Notes: generated from the sequence alone by a model not told the origin. A stretch of 64,000 bases of DNA from Sedimenticola hydrogenitrophicus (GCF_029017505.1 NZ_JAQGEI010000004.1:62001-126000); one strand, 5' to 3'. Shown: positions 20,608-30,647, counted from the stretch's first letter. Translations and numbers: made by a program.

Positions 20608-21453
20608 TCAGTAACCGGCGGTTTTGAGGTCCAGTCCCGGGGGCAGGGCGGCTATTCGTTCGACACCGGTGTCGATGCGGCCATCGGGCTGCAGTTCCAG
20701 CCAGCGAAATCCTGGCGGTGCTGTGCTGATACCGAATGTATCCTGATTCTCGATGAACTGGATGCAGGTGGAGGGGGTCCCCAGCATCCTGATCCCGTGG
20801 TGATCGGTCTCGAAGGTCTGATGGATGTGGCCCCAAATCACCCCCTTCACATTGTCATGCCGCTCGAGCAGGGAGAGGAACGGCCGCGGATTGTCCAGCG
20901 CCATCTCGTCCATCCAGGCGCTGTTGATAGGTATCGGGTGATGGTGCAGGGCGATCAGCGCGTGCCGGTCCGGATTATCGCTCAGCAGTTTATCCAGGGT
21001 CCGCAACTCCCGCTCACTCAGGTGCCCGCCCTCTGAATGGGGCTGGGTGGAGTCGAGCAGTATGATCAGCCAGTTGCCGAGCTTCACCTGTTTGGGAACA
21101 TCCACCAGGCCGCCCCGCATATGCGCGTTGAGCGTCTCCGGTTTGTCATGATTTCCCGGCAGGCAGCAGGCCCGGACACCGAACTCCTGCACCCGCTGCC
21201 GGAGTCTCCGGTAACCGATGGGGGAGGCGTCATGGACCAGGTCGCCGGTCAACAGCAATAGATCGGTCTGGGCTTTCTGTTGTTCAGCCAACGACATCAC
21301 CCAGTCAAAGCTGATCTGGGTATTGATGCCTGCAAGCTTCCACTCGGTATTGGCATGCAGATGACAGTCAGTGATCTGCAGAATCCTCAGGGCCCCTGGG
21401 CGCCGGCTGGATTCAGGTCTCTGACTGATGAGATTGATGATATCTTGGGCCAT
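20608..21453 (-). CDS. cpdA: CpdA/Icc-type 3',5'-cyclic-AMP phosphodiesterase
   Basis: Metallophosphoesterase of 281 residues. The metal ligands follow the family order: LQITDCHLH (D-x-H), LLTGDLVHD (GD), LPGNHDKPE (GNHD), ALHHHPIPI and WGHIHQTFE (GHxH). In E. coli this enzyme lowers cAMP; here the role is inferred from family. In related genomes it also sits upstream of unrelated genes, so the neighbour is not informative. Confidence 0.9.
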   Translation of the reverse strand: MAQDIINLISQRPESSRRPGALRILQITDCHLHANTEWKLAGINTQISFDWVMSLAEQQKAQTDLLLLTGDLVHDASPIGYRRLRQRVQEFGVRACCLPGNHDKPETLNAHMRGGLVDVPKQVKLGNWLIILLDSTQPHSEGGHLSERELRTLDKLLSDNPDRHALIALHHHPIPINSAWMDEMALDNPRPFLSLLERHDNVKGVIWGHIHQTFETDHHGIRMLGTPSTCIQFIENQDTFGISTAPPGFRWLELQPDGRIDTGVERIAALPPGLDLKTAGY

Positions 21454-21857
21454 ATAGAACAGGTTTCGACCGATATAGCTGAATATTAAGTCATGAACGG
21501 CAAATTTGTATCAGATAAGGGTGTGATGGATGCTGCAATAAATGTCCGCTAACGGGATATTTCCTCTGAAAGCTGCTTTTTTGCGAACGGTGTCACATTT
21601 ACTTCCTGTCCTCCGGCGGGCCGGCGGCCCTGGATTCCGCCCGTCGGGGGCGGTGCGCCTGTCACGCTCCCATGGAGCGGGCTCCATCCAGCCTACAGTA
21701 TGGGAATATTAATCAGTTCGTAGGATGAGGTGAGTGCAACGAACCGCATCGAGCATGACAGATGCGCTTCGCAAGTTGTTTCGCGGAAAGGACAAACGGC
21801 GGGCCGGATCCTGCCCACGGACAGGGATCCGGCCCGATCAGGCAACCGTGGCGGGGA
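21454..21857. repeat. cpdA-fabA gap with repeat copies and a terminator
   Basis: No gene. 21613-21706 is an inverted copy of the 16301-16415 repeat (CCTGGATTCCGCCCG ... CTCCATCCAGCC). 21719-21779 is a degenerate copy of the GTAGGATG ... CGAACCGCATC family. The strong hairpin at 21801-21835 is listed separately. Confidence 0.6.
21801..21835 (-). terminator. strong hairpin downstream of fabA
   Basis: An 11-base perfect stem, GGGCCGGATCC (21801-21811) with GGATCCGGCCC (21825-21835), lies 22 bases beyond the fabA stop. On the minus strand it is followed by GCCGTTTGTCC, a poor T tract. It probably ends the proS-fabA transcript. Confidence 0.6.
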
Positions 21858-22373
21858 TCAGAAGTTATCGGTGGAGACGAACAGGCCGACCCGCAGGTCC
21901 TTGGCGGTATAGATTTCCCGTCCATCCACCTTCATCACGGCGTCGGCGACGCCCATCACCAGGCGGCGGGTGATGACCCGTTTCAGGTCGATCTGATAGG
22001 TCACCTTCTTGGCGCTGGGCAGGACCTGGCCGGTAAATTTCACCTCACCCACACCCAGCGCCCGGCCATGTCCCGGATTGCCCAGCCAGGCGAGATAGAA
22101 GCCGACCGCCTGCCACATGGCGTCCAGCCCCAGGCAGCCCGGCATCACCGGATCGCCGGGAAAGTGGCATGCGAAAAACCAGAGATCCGGCGTGATGTCC
22201 AGTTCCGCCTGAATCTCGCCCTTGCCGTATAGCCCGCCCTCATCGGAAATGTGGGTGATCCGGTCCATCATCAGCATATTGGGGACCGGCAGCTGGGCGT
22301 TGCCCTCGCCAAACATTCTGCCGTGGCCGCACTCCAGCAGCTGATCTCTTGTAAAGCTTTCTACTTTTGCCAT
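21858..22373 (-). CDS. fabA: 3-hydroxydecanoyl-ACP dehydratase/isomerase
   Basis: Introduces the cis double bond for unsaturated fatty acid synthesis. The 171 residues are the usual FabA length, with the catalytic His and Asp in [21 protein letters not shown] and the C-terminal [20 protein letters not shown]. It lies 71 bases after proS on the same strand. FabB, its usual partner, is not in the window. Confidence 0.96.
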   Translation of the reverse strand: MAKVESFTRDQLLECGHGRMFGEGNAQLPVPNMLMMDRITHISDEGGLYGKGEIQAELDITPDLWFFACHFPGDPVMPGCLGLDAMWQAVGFYLAWLGNPGHGRALGVGEVKFTGQVLPSAKKVTYQIDLKRVITRRLVMGVADAVMKVDGREIYTAKDLRVGLFVSTDNF

Positions 22374-22444
22374 GAATCCAGTTTCTCTAGGTTTTTGTCT
22401 TCATTTGTCTTCAGGATCGGGGCGCACTACTGACGCATGCCGCT

Positions 22445-24169
22445 TCAGTTTAGTGGGCTCAATTGTTCCTGCAGGAAGGGTAAAATCCGCTCTATCTCGA
22501 TCATGCGGTTGTCGCTGTCGGTGCGGCCGCGGTACTCCAGCCTGCCCTCGTCCAGGCTGCGCTCGCCAATCACAATACGGTGTGGAATGCCGATCAGCTC
22601 CATGTCGGCAAACATGGCCCCGGGACGGGCGCCGCGATCGTCCAGCAGCACTTCCATGCCGGCCGAGGTCAGGGTCTGGTAGAGCTGTTCGGTCGCCTCG
22701 CGTACCCGATGCGATTTATCCATCTTCATCGGACAGAGGGCCACCTGGAAGGGGGCGATAGCCGCCGGCCAGATGATCCCCCTGGCGTCGTGATTCTGTT
22801 CGATGGCCGCCGCCACCACGCGCGAGACGCCGATGCCGTAGCAGCCCATCTCCATGATCAGGCTGCGGCCGTTTTCATCCAGGACGCTGGCCTTCATCGC
22901 CTCGCTGTACTTGTTGCCCAGCTGGAAGATGTGCCCCACCTCGATACCCCGGGCGATGGTCAGCACGCCCTTGCCGTCGGGACTGGGGTCTCCCTCGCGG
23001 ACGTTGCGGATATCGGCCACTTGGGGGGTGGGGAGGTCGCGCTCCCAGTTGATGCCGAAGTAGTGTTTGTCGTCCTGGTTGGCGCCGGCGCTGAAATCGG
23101 CGGTGAGGGCGACAGTGCGGTCGATGATGCAAGGGATCGGCAGGTTGAGCGGCCCCAGTGAACCGGGCCCGGCACCTATGCTCTCGCGGATCTGCTCTTC
23201 AGTAGCGAAGGTGAGCGGCGCGGCGACCTCGGGCAGTTTCTCCGCCTTGATCTCGTTCAGTTCGTGATCGCCTCGCACCAGCAGGGCGACGTAGGCCGAT
23301 GCCTGCCCCTCGGCCGCCACCACGATCAGGGTCTTGACGGTTTTCTCGATCGGCTGACCGAACCGCCCCACCAGGTCCTGGATGGTCCGGGTATCGGGGG
23401 TGTCGACCAGCCGCAGCGCCTCGCCCGGTGCCGGGCGCGTGTCGCCGAGCGCCACCGCTTCCGCGGTCTCGATATTGGCGGCATAATCGCTCGCGGTGGA
23501 GAAGGCGATGGCGTCCTCACCGGAGTCGGCCAATACGTGGAACTCTTTCGAGGCACTGCCGCCGATACTGCCGCTGTCCGCCTGTACCGCGCGGAAGTCC
23601 AGGCCGCAACGGCTGAAGATGCGGCTGTAGGTCAGGTACATCAGGTCGTAGGTCTGCTGCAGCGAGGCCTGGTCGATGTGGAAGGAGTAGGCGTCCTTCA
23701 TCAGGAACTCGCGCGCGCGCATGACGCCGAAACGGGGCCTGATCTCGTCACGGAATTTGGTCTGGATTTGATAGAAGTTGACCGGCAGCTGCCGGTAACT
23801 GTGCAGCTCGTTACGCGCCAGATCGGTTATGATCTCCTCGTGGGTGGGGCCGTAGCAGAAGGCCCGCTTGTGCCGGTCGCTGAGACGCAGCAGCTCCGGA
23901 CCGTACTCTTCCCAGCGTCCCGACTCCTGCCATAGCTCGGCCGGCTGGATGGAGGGCATGAGCACCTCCAGGGCGCCGGAGCGATCCATCTCCTCGCGCA
24001 CGATGGCCTCGACCTTGCGCAGCACCCGCAGGCCCAGTGGCAGCCAGGTATAGAGACCGGCGGCGAGTTTGCGGATCATGCCGGCCCGGAGCATCAGCTG
24101 GTGACTGCTGATCTCGGCGTCGGAGGGGGTCTCCTTGATGGTCTGAAGGGGAAATTGGGATGTGCGCAT
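22445..24169 (-). CDS. proS: prolyl-tRNA synthetase, bacterial type
   Basis: Class II synthetase, 574 residues. Motif 2 is in [27 protein letters not shown], motif 3 in [18 protein letters not shown]. Between them is the bacterial INS editing domain (about residues 225-400) that clears Ala-tRNA-Pro. The anticodon-binding domain is at the C-terminus. The start [15 protein letters not shown] is the standard one. Confidence 0.97.
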   Translation of the reverse strand: MRTSQFPLQTIKETPSDAEISSHQLMLRAGMIRKLAAGLYTWLPLGLRVLRKVEAIVREEMDRSGALEVLMPSIQPAELWQESGRWEEYGPELLRLSDRHKRAFCYGPTHEEIITDLARNELHSYRQLPVNFYQIQTKFRDEIRPRFGVMRAREFLMKDAYSFHIDQASLQQTYDLMYLTYSRIFSRCGLDFRAVQADSGSIGGSASKEFHVLADSGEDAIAFSTASDYAANIETAEAVALGDTRPAPGEALRLVDTPDTRTIQDLVGRFGQPIEKTVKTLIVVAAEGQASAYVALLVRGDHELNEIKAEKLPEVAAPLTFATEEQIRESIGAGPGSLGPLNLPIPCIIDRTVALTADFSAGANQDDKHYFGINWERDLPTPQVADIRNVREGDPSPDGKGVLTIARGIEVGHIFQLGNKYSEAMKASVLDENGRSLIMEMGCYGIGVSRVVAAAIEQNHDARGIIWPAAIAPFQVALCPMKMDKSHRVREATEQLYQTLTSAGMEVLLDDRGARPGAMFADMELIGIPHRIVIGERSLDEGRLEYRGRTDSDNRMIEIERILPFLQEQLSPLN

Positions 24170-24315
24170 GTCCGGTGTCCAAGGGGGGTATGGTGCAAAA
24201 TGCGCTTATTCTAACGGTATGCCATGATCGGGACAAATGAATAACGACTATCTTATAGAGTCCGATCTTCGTTCATGGCCGCTACAGCATTTCCCGGAGC
24301 GGCCGAAAACCATTA

Positions 24316-25047
24316 GTGGAATCAGATATCGCCAACGGTAGCCCTTTGCCAATCACATCAGCCACAGGCCGACTCAATCCCACCCGCTCCGGATGCCGCC
24401 GCTACCGGACCCGCGGGCTGGTATTGGCCCTGGCGCTCCTGCTGTGCGGCTTGGTGGCGGGTGAGGCCCTGGTCAGCACGGCGCTGATCCAGTGGGCCGG
24501 GCAGGAATACGGCGAGTCGGCGGCGCGCAGGATGACCGAGTGGCAGGCGCTGATGGAGCGTCATCAGGGCGGCAGCGAAGCCGAAAAGCTGATCCTGGTG
24601 AATGACTTCTTCAATCAGCTGACCTACCGTTCCGACTTGAATATCTGGGGCAAGAACGATTACTGGGCCACCCCGGTGGAAGCATTGGGCAAGGGTCAGG
24701 CCGACTGCGAGGATTACTCCATCGCCAAATACTTCACCCTGCGGGAGATGGGCGTGCCGGAGGAGAAGATGCGCATCATGTATGTCAAGGCGCTGGAACT
24801 GGATCAGGCGCACATGGTGTTGACCTACTACCCGGAGGCGGGCGGGGTGCCCCTGGTGCTGGATAATCTCAATGGCCAGATCCTCTCCGCCGACAAGCGC
24901 GGGGACCTGGCGCCGGTCTACAGCTTCAACGCCGAGGGCCTGTGGCTGGCCAAGAGCCGCGGGCGGGGCGAGAAGGTGGGATCATCGAGCCGCATCAGCC
25001 TGTGGCAGGACCTGAAGGCGAGAATGGCCCGGGAGATGGCGCAATGA
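24316..25047 (+). CDS. lapG: LapG-like periplasmic transglutaminase-like cysteine protease
   Basis: Periplasmic protease that, in Pseudomonas, cleaves the adhesin LapA when c-di-GMP is low. The 243-residue protein has an N-terminal signal/anchor (LVLALALLLCGLVAG) and the bacterial transglutaminase-like catalytic triad: Cys in GQADCEDYSIAKY, His in QAHMVLTYY, Asp in LVLDNLNGQI. The start is GTG at 24316. The lapD-like receptor follows at once, which fits the LapG-LapD switch. No LapA-like adhesin or LapBCE exporter is visible here, so the substrate is unknown. Confidence 0.9.
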   Translation: MESDIANGSPLPITSATGRLNPTRSGCRRYRTRGLVLALALLLCGLVAGEALVSTALIQWAGQEYGESAARRMTEWQALMERHQGGSEAEKLILVNDFFNQLTYRSDLNIWGKNDYWATPVEALGKGQADCEDYSIAKYFTLREMGVPEEKMRIMYVKALELDQAHMVLTYYPEAGGVPLVLDNLNGQILSADKRGDLAPVYSFNAEGLWLAKSRGRGEKVGSSSRISLWQDLKARMAREMAQ

Positions 25048-25129
25048 AGCGTGTTCAGTACACTCTTTTCACAAAACAACCTAAAAACAACAGGTGGAGG
25101 CCCGGGGTGTGCAACCCGCGGACACTATT

Positions 25130-27091
25130 ATGACCTTGTCTAAACAACTGATGGTGCTGATCGCCACCCTGCTGCTGCTGGTCTTTCTCGGGACCTTCCT
25201 GATCTCGGTGCACAACACTCGCGACTATCTGGAGAAGCAGCTGGAGTCGCACGCCCAGGATGCCGCCACCTCGCTCGGTCTCTCGATATCGCCCTACCTG
25301 GCGGAGCGGGATCTCGCCACCATCACCTCGATGACCGACGTCATATTCGACCGGGGTTTCTATCGCTCGATCCGGATCGAGGATATGCAGGGCAAGCCCC
25401 TGGTCGACCGGGTGTTGCCGGTGCAGCTCGAGGGTGTGCCCGAGTGGTTTATCGATGCCCTGCCGTTGACCACGCCCGAGGGCACGGCGGCCCTGATGGA
25501 TGGCTGGGTGCAGCGCGGCCAGGTACTGGTCCGCAGTCATCCCGGCTACGCCTACCGCCAGCTGTGGCAGAACATCGCCGGCATGCTGCGCTGGTTCCTG
25601 GTCAGTGCCGCCATCGCGCTGTTGATTGGGGTGCTGCTGCTGAAGCGGGTATTGCGTCCCCTCAAATCCGTCGAGGGACAGGCCGATGCCATCTGCAACC
25701 GCGAGTTCCCCATCCTTGAGCCGTTGCCCAGGACGCCCGATATCCGGCGCATCGTCGAGGCGATGAACCGCATGTCGGCCAAGGTGCGGCAGATGCTGGA
25801 CGAACTGGAGCGCCTGGCCGCCGGGTTCAGGCGGCAGGCCTACCAGCATCCGGTGACCGGCCTGGCCAACAAGCGCTTTTTTATGGATCTGCTGGTAAAC
25901 CAGATCGATTCGACCGAGGAGTTTTCTCACGGACTTCTCTGTCTGGTGCAGTTGAAGGATTTCAAGCGCTATAACGACGAGCGCGGGTACAGTGCCGGCG
26001 ATGCCTTGCTGGAGGCCGCCGCGAGGGAGCTGGAAAAGGTTTCGAAACAGTGGCCCAGAAGCCAGCTCGCCCACCTGGCGGGCGCCGATTTCGCGTTGCT
26101 GGTCGAAGAGTGCGCGGATGATCAGGTGGCGCCGCTTGCCGAACAGCTGGTGGCGGCGCTGGCCGGGCTGTACGCCAGCGGCAAGCTGGATAATCCGGAT
26201 GTGGGACATGTCGGTATCGGTTGGTTCGACGGCCGCCAGAGCGCCTCGGAGCTGTTGGCGGAAGCCGATATGGCGTTGCGTAGCGCCCAGCGCCAGGGGG
26301 CGAATGGCTGGCATTTCAGTCGTCTGGACGCCACTGAAGTCGTTCGGGTGCGGGGTGCCGCCGAATGGCGCGAGTTTATCGGCGAGGCGGTGGAACGTGA
26401 CCGGATACGCCTGCAGTATCAGCCGGTGGTTGCGTGTGGAGACCGGCAGTTGTTGCATCAGGAGGTGCTGGTCAGGATACCCCAGGACCTTGAAAACCCC
26501 GATCATTCCAGACTGCTGACCGCGGGCCTGTTCATGCCCCAGGTGGAGAGTCTGGGGATGGCGGTGGATATCGACAAGGCGGTGATCAGCCGGCTGTTGC
26601 GGCAGTTGCGGGACTCGGCGGATGAGCAGACCCGCTATGCGGTGAACCTGTCGCTCCAATCGATCTCGACGGACGGTTTTGTCGAGTGGTTGTCGGGTCA
26701 ACTGGCCGAACACCGTGACCATGCGCCGCGGCTCATCTTTGAGCTGCCCGAGTACGGGGTGGTGTCGTTCATCGACCGGGTGACGGCGCTGCTGGAGTTG
26801 CTTGCCGGCTATGGCGCGAAACTCTCGATCGATCACTTCGGCAGAAGCTTCAGCTCCCTGGCCTATCTGCGCTCGCTGAAGGTCGACTATCTGAAAATCG
26901 ACGGCAGTTTCATGCGCTCCATCGAGGAAAACAGCGATAATCAGTTCTTTGTGCAGGCCCTGGCGGAGATCGCCCATGGGTTGGAAATTGTCGTGATCGC
27001 GGAGGCGGTTGAGACCGAATCGGTCTGGAAGATACTGCCATCGCTGCATGTGGACGGCGCCCAGGGCTACTTTATTGGCCGGCCCGAGTAG
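25130..27091 (+). CDS. lapD: LapD-like c-di-GMP receptor with degenerate GGDEF and EAL domains
   Basis: Inner-membrane receptor of 653 residues: membrane helix (about 5-25), periplasmic LapD/MoxY domain (26-150), second helix (WFLVSAAIALLIGVLL), HAMP-like linker, GGDEF domain starting at HPVTGLANKRFF, and C-terminal EAL domain. The cyclase site reads AGADF instead of GGDEF and the phosphodiesterase motif EVL instead of EAL, so it should bind c-di-GMP rather than make or cleave it, and then hold LapG. The start is ATG 25130; a GTG at 25094 in the same frame is less likely. Confidence 0.9.
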   Translation: MTLSKQLMVLIATLLLLVFLGTFLISVHNTRDYLEKQLESHAQDAATSLGLSISPYLAERDLATITSMTDVIFDRGFYRSIRIEDMQGKPLVDRVLPVQLEGVPEWFIDALPLTTPEGTAALMDGWVQRGQVLVRSHPGYAYRQLWQNIAGMLRWFLVSAAIALLIGVLLLKRVLRPLKSVEGQADAICNREFPILEPLPRTPDIRRIVEAMNRMSAKVRQMLDELERLAAGFRRQAYQHPVTGLANKRFFMDLLVNQIDSTEEFSHGLLCLVQLKDFKRYNDERGYSAGDALLEAAARELEKVSKQWPRSQLAHLAGADFALLVEECADDQVAPLAEQLVAALAGLYASGKLDNPDVGHVGIGWFDGRQSASELLAEADMALRSAQRQGANGWHFSRLDATEVVRVRGAAEWREFIGEAVERDRIRLQYQPVVACGDRQLLHQEVLVRIPQDLENPDHSRLLTAGLFMPQVESLGMAVDIDKAVISRLLRQLRDSADEQTRYAVNLSLQSISTDGFVEWLSGQLAEHRDHAPRLIFELPEYGVVSFIDRVTALLELLAGYGAKLSIDHFGRSFSSLAYLRSLKVDYLKIDGSFMRSIEENSDNQFFVQALAEIAHGLEIVVIAEAVETESVWKILPSLHVDGAQGYFIGRPE

Positions 27092-27116
27092 GGGCTCTTT
27101 ATTCCGGGCAAATTAA

Positions 27117-27146
27117 AACCCCGAAGACATCCATGCCTTCGGGGTT
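27117..27146 (-). terminator. Rho-independent terminator of the DUF4124 gene, possibly two-way
   Basis: A 10-base perfect stem AACCCCGAAG (27117-27126) / CTTCGGGGTT (27137-27146). On the minus strand it is followed by TTAATTT, fitting the leftward DUF4124 gene. It also lies 26 bases after lapD and may stop that transcript too. Confidence 0.75.
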
Positions 27147-27309
27147 ACCGTCGAATTCTTTTGGCAGAAAGCGGTATCCTTTCACCCATCCTTGAAGAGT
27201 ATCACCGATCCTTGGTCTTCCCTGTTGACGGTGACTGCAGTATGGCCATGTCGAGCGGTGTCGTATGTAGGGGGAACACGATCGCCTTGTAGGAAATATC
27301 CCAATCCGT

Positions 27310-27762
27310 TTATTTGCCGCAGAATTCGCCGATCTGCGTCTTGCTGTCGGCGATCTTCTGTTGGCGCTCCTCCTCGGTAAGGCGTTTATAGAGGCCGTCC
27401 GGCGTCTTCACCAGTCGATTGCCGAGATTGCTGTACAGGTCGAGGTTGTGGCGGGCGGAGGCGCAGTTCTCCGACTTTATCCTGTTGGACTCTGCGATCT
27501 CCGCCTTGCTGGGACCCTCGGCCGGCTGCTGTGTGTCCGCCTGGGACGGGTTATCGGAGGCGGCGGGCGTCTCGTCTTCGGCCTTGTTCCCGGTGGGCGC
27601 CGTTGAGGTGTTGATTTTTATCTCAGCGGCTTCGCCGGAGGCCGGTGGGGATTGCGAATAGACGGTGGTACCATCCTCATCAATCCAGCGATACATCCGG
27701 GCATCGGCCACCCCAATCCAGGAGATTGCAAGCACCACGGGCAACAGTATTCGGATAATCAT
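27310..27762 (-). CDS. DUF4124 domain-containing exported protein
   Basis: A small secreted or periplasmic protein of unknown function (150 residues). The signal peptide IIRILLPVVLAISWIGVADA is followed by the DUF4124 signature MYRWIDEDGTTVYSQSPP, then a Thr/Pro/Glu-rich linker and a helical C-terminal region with two Cys. I chose the ATG at 27762 because AGGGATG lies 8 bases upstream; the longer frame to 27960 adds 66 residues unlike the family. Confidence 0.8.
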   Translation of the reverse strand: MIIRILLPVVLAISWIGVADARMYRWIDEDGTTVYSQSPPASGEAAEIKINTSTAPTGNKAEDETPAASDNPSQADTQQPAEGPSKAEIAESNRIKSENCASARHNLDLYSNLGNRLVKTPDGLYKRLTEEERQQKIADSKTQIGEFCGK

Positions 27763-27972
27763 GCGCATCATCCCTAGTTTATAGTGTGAGAAGAGCTCGT
27801 CGTCATTGTAGGGTTTGCGTTCGGGGTCAGCAAGGATCGATTTCTCAAAAACAGGCTTGCTGAGTGCGCCGGGAGTCTGTCGGGCTTGATCGATTGCAGC
27901 AGCAATTCTAAATTTGGCGGGGTTTAGGTTTAGCCTCAGCATCTCTCGGTAGGTATGCATTTTTAGCCGCGA

Positions 27973-28054
27973 GGAGTGGTGCAGGAGGAGTGGTACAGGG
28001 AGTACCGTTTACGGAGCCGAGGATGCCATGCAGCGTTCACGGACCTAAGGATGG
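27973..28054 (+). repeat. mini-element nested in a copy of itself
   Basis: The outer copy starts GGAGTGGTGCAGGA at 27973 and continues at 28029 with TGCAGCGTTCACGG up to GGATGG at 28054. A complete second copy, GGAGTGGTACAGGG ... GAGGATGCCA (27987-28028), sits between GGA and TGCA. Intact reference copies are at 1617-1657 and 19297-19338. Confidence 0.75.
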
Positions 28055-28325
28055 AATGAACGTAAATGAACGCGAATAAATTTACTACAATCCCCTCCAA
28101 TGGTTTGGTAGGTGCCAGAGGGGTGGGGCATTGCGGACGAATTCATAATGGTTGGGCGGGACCCTGGGGAACCACGGAGAGACACAGATCCACACGGATA
28201 GGAGATCAGAATCCTGAATCCGTGTTTATCTGTGTGAATCCGTGGTTCATTATATTAACCGGGTTGGGATAACTAAACGGCTATTGAGGCCCATACTTAG
28301 AATTGCTGCAATCGCATTCCGTGGC

Positions 28326-28354
28326 TTGACCTGCCTGTCGTATGTGAGTAATTT
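28326..28354 (+). promoter_or_regulatory. sigma-70-like promoter of ilvB-ilvH-ilvC
   Basis: TTGACC (28326-28331), a 17-base spacer, and TAATTT (28349-28354). This gives a leader of about 74 bases before the GTG start; I see no branched-chain amino acid leader peptide in it. Confidence 0.6.
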
Positions 28355-28434
28355 GTACCGTTCGATTTTTCCCTTGTACATTGTGCCGGCCGGCGCGGTA
28401 AAGACCAGTAACCCGGTTGGTTGGGAGGTTATTT

Positions 28435-30153
28435 GTGGAATTGAGTGGTGCCGAGATCGTCATTCAGTGTCTGAAAGACGAAGGCGTTGAGCATGTGTTT
28501 GGTTATCCTGGCGGGGCGGTGCTCCATATATATGACGCGCTGTTCCAGCAGGATTTCGTCAAGCATATTCTGGTCCGGCATGAGCAGGCGGCTACCCATG
28601 CGGCGGATGGCTATGCCCGTTCCACCGGCAAGCCGGGCGTAGCCCTGGTGACCTCGGGACCGGGTGCGACCAACGCCGTGACCGGCATCGCGACGGCCTA
28701 CATGGATTCCATTCCCATGGTGGTGCTGACCGGCCAGGTGCCAACCCCGTTCATCGGCAGCGACGCCTTCCAGGAGGTGGACACGGTCGGGATCACCCGT
28801 CCCTGTGTGAAGCACAACTTCCTGATCAAGGATGTCAGGGATATCGCCGAGACCATGAAGAAGGCGTTCTATATCGCCACCTCCGGCCGGCCCGGCCCGG
28901 TGGTGGTGGATATTCCCAAGGATATTACCGATCCCAACAAGAAAATCCCCTACGACTATCCGAAGAAGATCAAGATGCGCTCCTACAGCCCCGTGCTCAG
29001 GGGACACCTGGGGCAGATCAAGAAGGCGGTCGGCCTGATGCTGAGTGCCGAGCGTCCGGTGTTCTACACCGGTGGCGGAGTGGTGCTGGGCGATGCCAGC
29101 GAGGAGTTGCGGGAGCTGACCCGGGAGCTGGGATTTCCGATCACCAATACGCTGATGGGTCTCGGCTCCTACCCGGCCAGTGACAAGCAGTTCATCGGCA
29201 TGCTGGGCATGCACGGCACCTACGAGGCCAACATGGCCATGCACGACACCGATGTGCTGATTGCCATCGGGGCGCGCTTCGATGACCGGGTCACCGGACA
29301 TATCGCCCACTTCTGCCCCAATGCCAAGATCATCCATGTGGATATCGATCCCTCGTCCATCTCCAAGAACGTGCGGGTGGATGTGCCGATCGTGGGGCCG
29401 GTGAAATCGGTGTTGCAGGATATGCTGACGGTGCTGAAAGAGGGCAAGAAACGCCCCAGCAGCGCCGCCTTGAAAAAATGGTGGCAGCAGATCGACGGCT
29501 GGCGTGGCGCGGATTGCCTCAGTTACGACCGTACCCATGCGCAGATCAAGCCGCAGTTTGCCATTGAGACCCTGCACAAGGTGACGCGTGGTGATGCCTT
29601 TGTCGCCTCGGACGTGGGCCAGCATCAGATGTTTGCGGCCCAGTTCTACGGCTTCGACAAGCCGCGCCGCTGGGTCAATTCCGGTGGCCTCGGCACCATG
29701 GGTTTCGGCCTGCCCGCCGCCATGGGTATCCAGATCGCCCACCCCGGCGCCGATGTGGCGCTGGTGACCGGCGAGGCCAGTGTGCAGATGTGTATCCAGG
29801 AGCTGGCCACCTGCAAGCAGCATGATCTGCCGATCAAGATACTGTTGTTGAACAACGGTTACATGGGCATGGTGCGCCAGTGGCAGGAGTTTTTCTATGA
29901 CGGACGCTACTCCCACTCCTACGTCGATGCCTTGCCGGACTTTGTGAAACTGGCCGAAAGCTTCGGGCACGTGGGGATGAAGGTCGAGCGGCCGGAAGAC
30001 CTGGAAGGGGCGATGCAAGAGGCTTTCGACCTGAAGGATCGCCTGGTGTTTATGGATGTGGTGATAGATCCTACGGAAAATGTCTACCCGATGATCGAGG
30101 CGGGCAAGGGCCACCATGAGATGTATCTCCCGCCGAAAAGTGAGCTGGTCTAA
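28435..30153 (+). CDS. ilvB: acetolactate synthase, large subunit
   Basis: Thiamine-diphosphate enzyme for the first common step of branched-chain amino acid synthesis. The 572 residues include the catalytic Glu in LVRHEQAATHAADGYAR, FAD/pyruvate blocks GPGATNAVTGI and GARFDDRVTGH, and the ThDP-Mg motif beginning VTGEASVQM and ending LLNNGYMGMVRQWQ. Most family members have GDGS at the ThDP site and here it is GEAS, a conservative change worth noting. The GTG start at 28435 has GGGAGG 6 bases upstream; a TTG six codons earlier is less likely. ilvH starts 2 bases after the stop. Confidence 0.95.
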   Translation: MELSGAEIVIQCLKDEGVEHVFGYPGGAVLHIYDALFQQDFVKHILVRHEQAATHAADGYARSTGKPGVALVTSGPGATNAVTGIATAYMDSIPMVVLTGQVPTPFIGSDAFQEVDTVGITRPCVKHNFLIKDVRDIAETMKKAFYIATSGRPGPVVVDIPKDITDPNKKIPYDYPKKIKMRSYSPVLRGHLGQIKKAVGLMLSAERPVFYTGGGVVLGDASEELRELTRELGFPITNTLMGLGSYPASDKQFIGMLGMHGTYEANMAMHDTDVLIAIGARFDDRVTGHIAHFCPNAKIIHVDIDPSSISKNVRVDVPIVGPVKSVLQDMLTVLKEGKKRPSSAALKKWWQQIDGWRGADCLSYDRTHAQIKPQFAIETLHKVTRGDAFVASDVGQHQMFAAQFYGFDKPRRWVNSGGLGTMGFGLPAAMGIQIAHPGADVALVTGEASVQMCIQELATCKQHDLPIKILLLNNGYMGMVRQWQEFFYDGRYSHSYVDALPDFVKLAESFGHVGMKVERPEDLEGAMQEAFDLKDRLVFMDVVIDPTENVYPMIEAGKGHHEMYLPPKSELV

Positions 30154-30155
30154 CC

Positions 30156-30647
30156 ATGAGACATATAATATCAATTCTGATGGAGAATGAAGCCGGGGCG
30201 CTCTCGCGGGTGGCCGGGCTGTTTTCTGCCCGTGGCTACAATATTGAATCCCTGACCGTGGCGCCGACCGAGGATGCTTCGCTGTCGCGCATGACCCTGG
30301 TGACCCGCGGGGATGAGAACATCATTGAGCAGATCACCAAACAGCTGAACAAGCTGGTGGAGGTGGTCAAGCTGCTGGATCTCTCCGAGGGTCCCCACGT
30401 GGAACGGGAGATGATGCTGATCAAGGTGAAGGCCGAAAGGTCGCAGCGTGACGAGATCAAACGCCTGGTGGATATCTTCCGCGGCAAGATCATCGATGTT
30501 ACCGATGCCAGCTATCTGATCGAGCTGACCGGCCAGGCCAGCAAGCTGGACGCCTTCGTCAACGCCGTGGAAGAGGAGCTGATCGTCGAGGTGGTGCGGA
30601 CCGGTCCGTCCGGTATCGCGCGCGGCGCCAAGGGGCTCAGCCTCTGA
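30156..30647 (+). CDS. ilvH: acetolactate synthase, small regulatory subunit
   Basis: ACT-domain subunit that activates the large subunit and gives valine feedback control. The 163 residues are typical: MRHIISILMENEAGALSRVAGLFSARGYNIESL, then the C-terminal domain ending VVRTGPSGIARG. It is packed between ilvB and ilvC. Confidence 0.96.
   Translation: MRHIISILMENEAGALSRVAGLFSARGYNIESLTVAPTEDASLSRMTLVTRGDENIIEQITKQLNKLVEVVKLLDLSEGPHVEREMMLIKVKAERSQRDEIKRLVDIFRGKIIDVTDASYLIELTGQASKLDAFVNAVEEELIVEVVRTGPSGIARGAKGLSL

Larger units (their letters stand above)
27763..28434. repeat. large repeat-filled gap upstream of ilvB
   Basis: No gene is evident in 672 bases. 27965-28080 carries the GCCGCGA ... 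ATGAACG outer repeat, split by one mini-element (27973-28054) that is itself split by another (27987-28028). 28172-28247 is an inverted repeat with arms CCACGGAGAGACACAGATCC and ATCTGTGTGAATCCGTGG; relatives lie near 38843-38975 and 50697-50838. The ilv promoter is at 28326-28354. The stretch 27763-27960 shows nothing recognisable. Confidence 0.7.

Noticed and set aside
25055-27049. A 664-codon minus-strand frame opposite lapD
   Set aside because: Antisense shadow of lapD; no domain and no ribosome site.
27763-27960. A 66-residue N-terminal extension of the DUF4124 protein
   Set aside because: It precedes a clear signal peptide and a ribosome site, so it is very unlikely to be translated with the gene.
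28429-30174. A 581-codon minus-strand frame opposite ilvB
   Set aside because: Antisense shadow with His/Gln-rich composition; ilvB is unmistakable.
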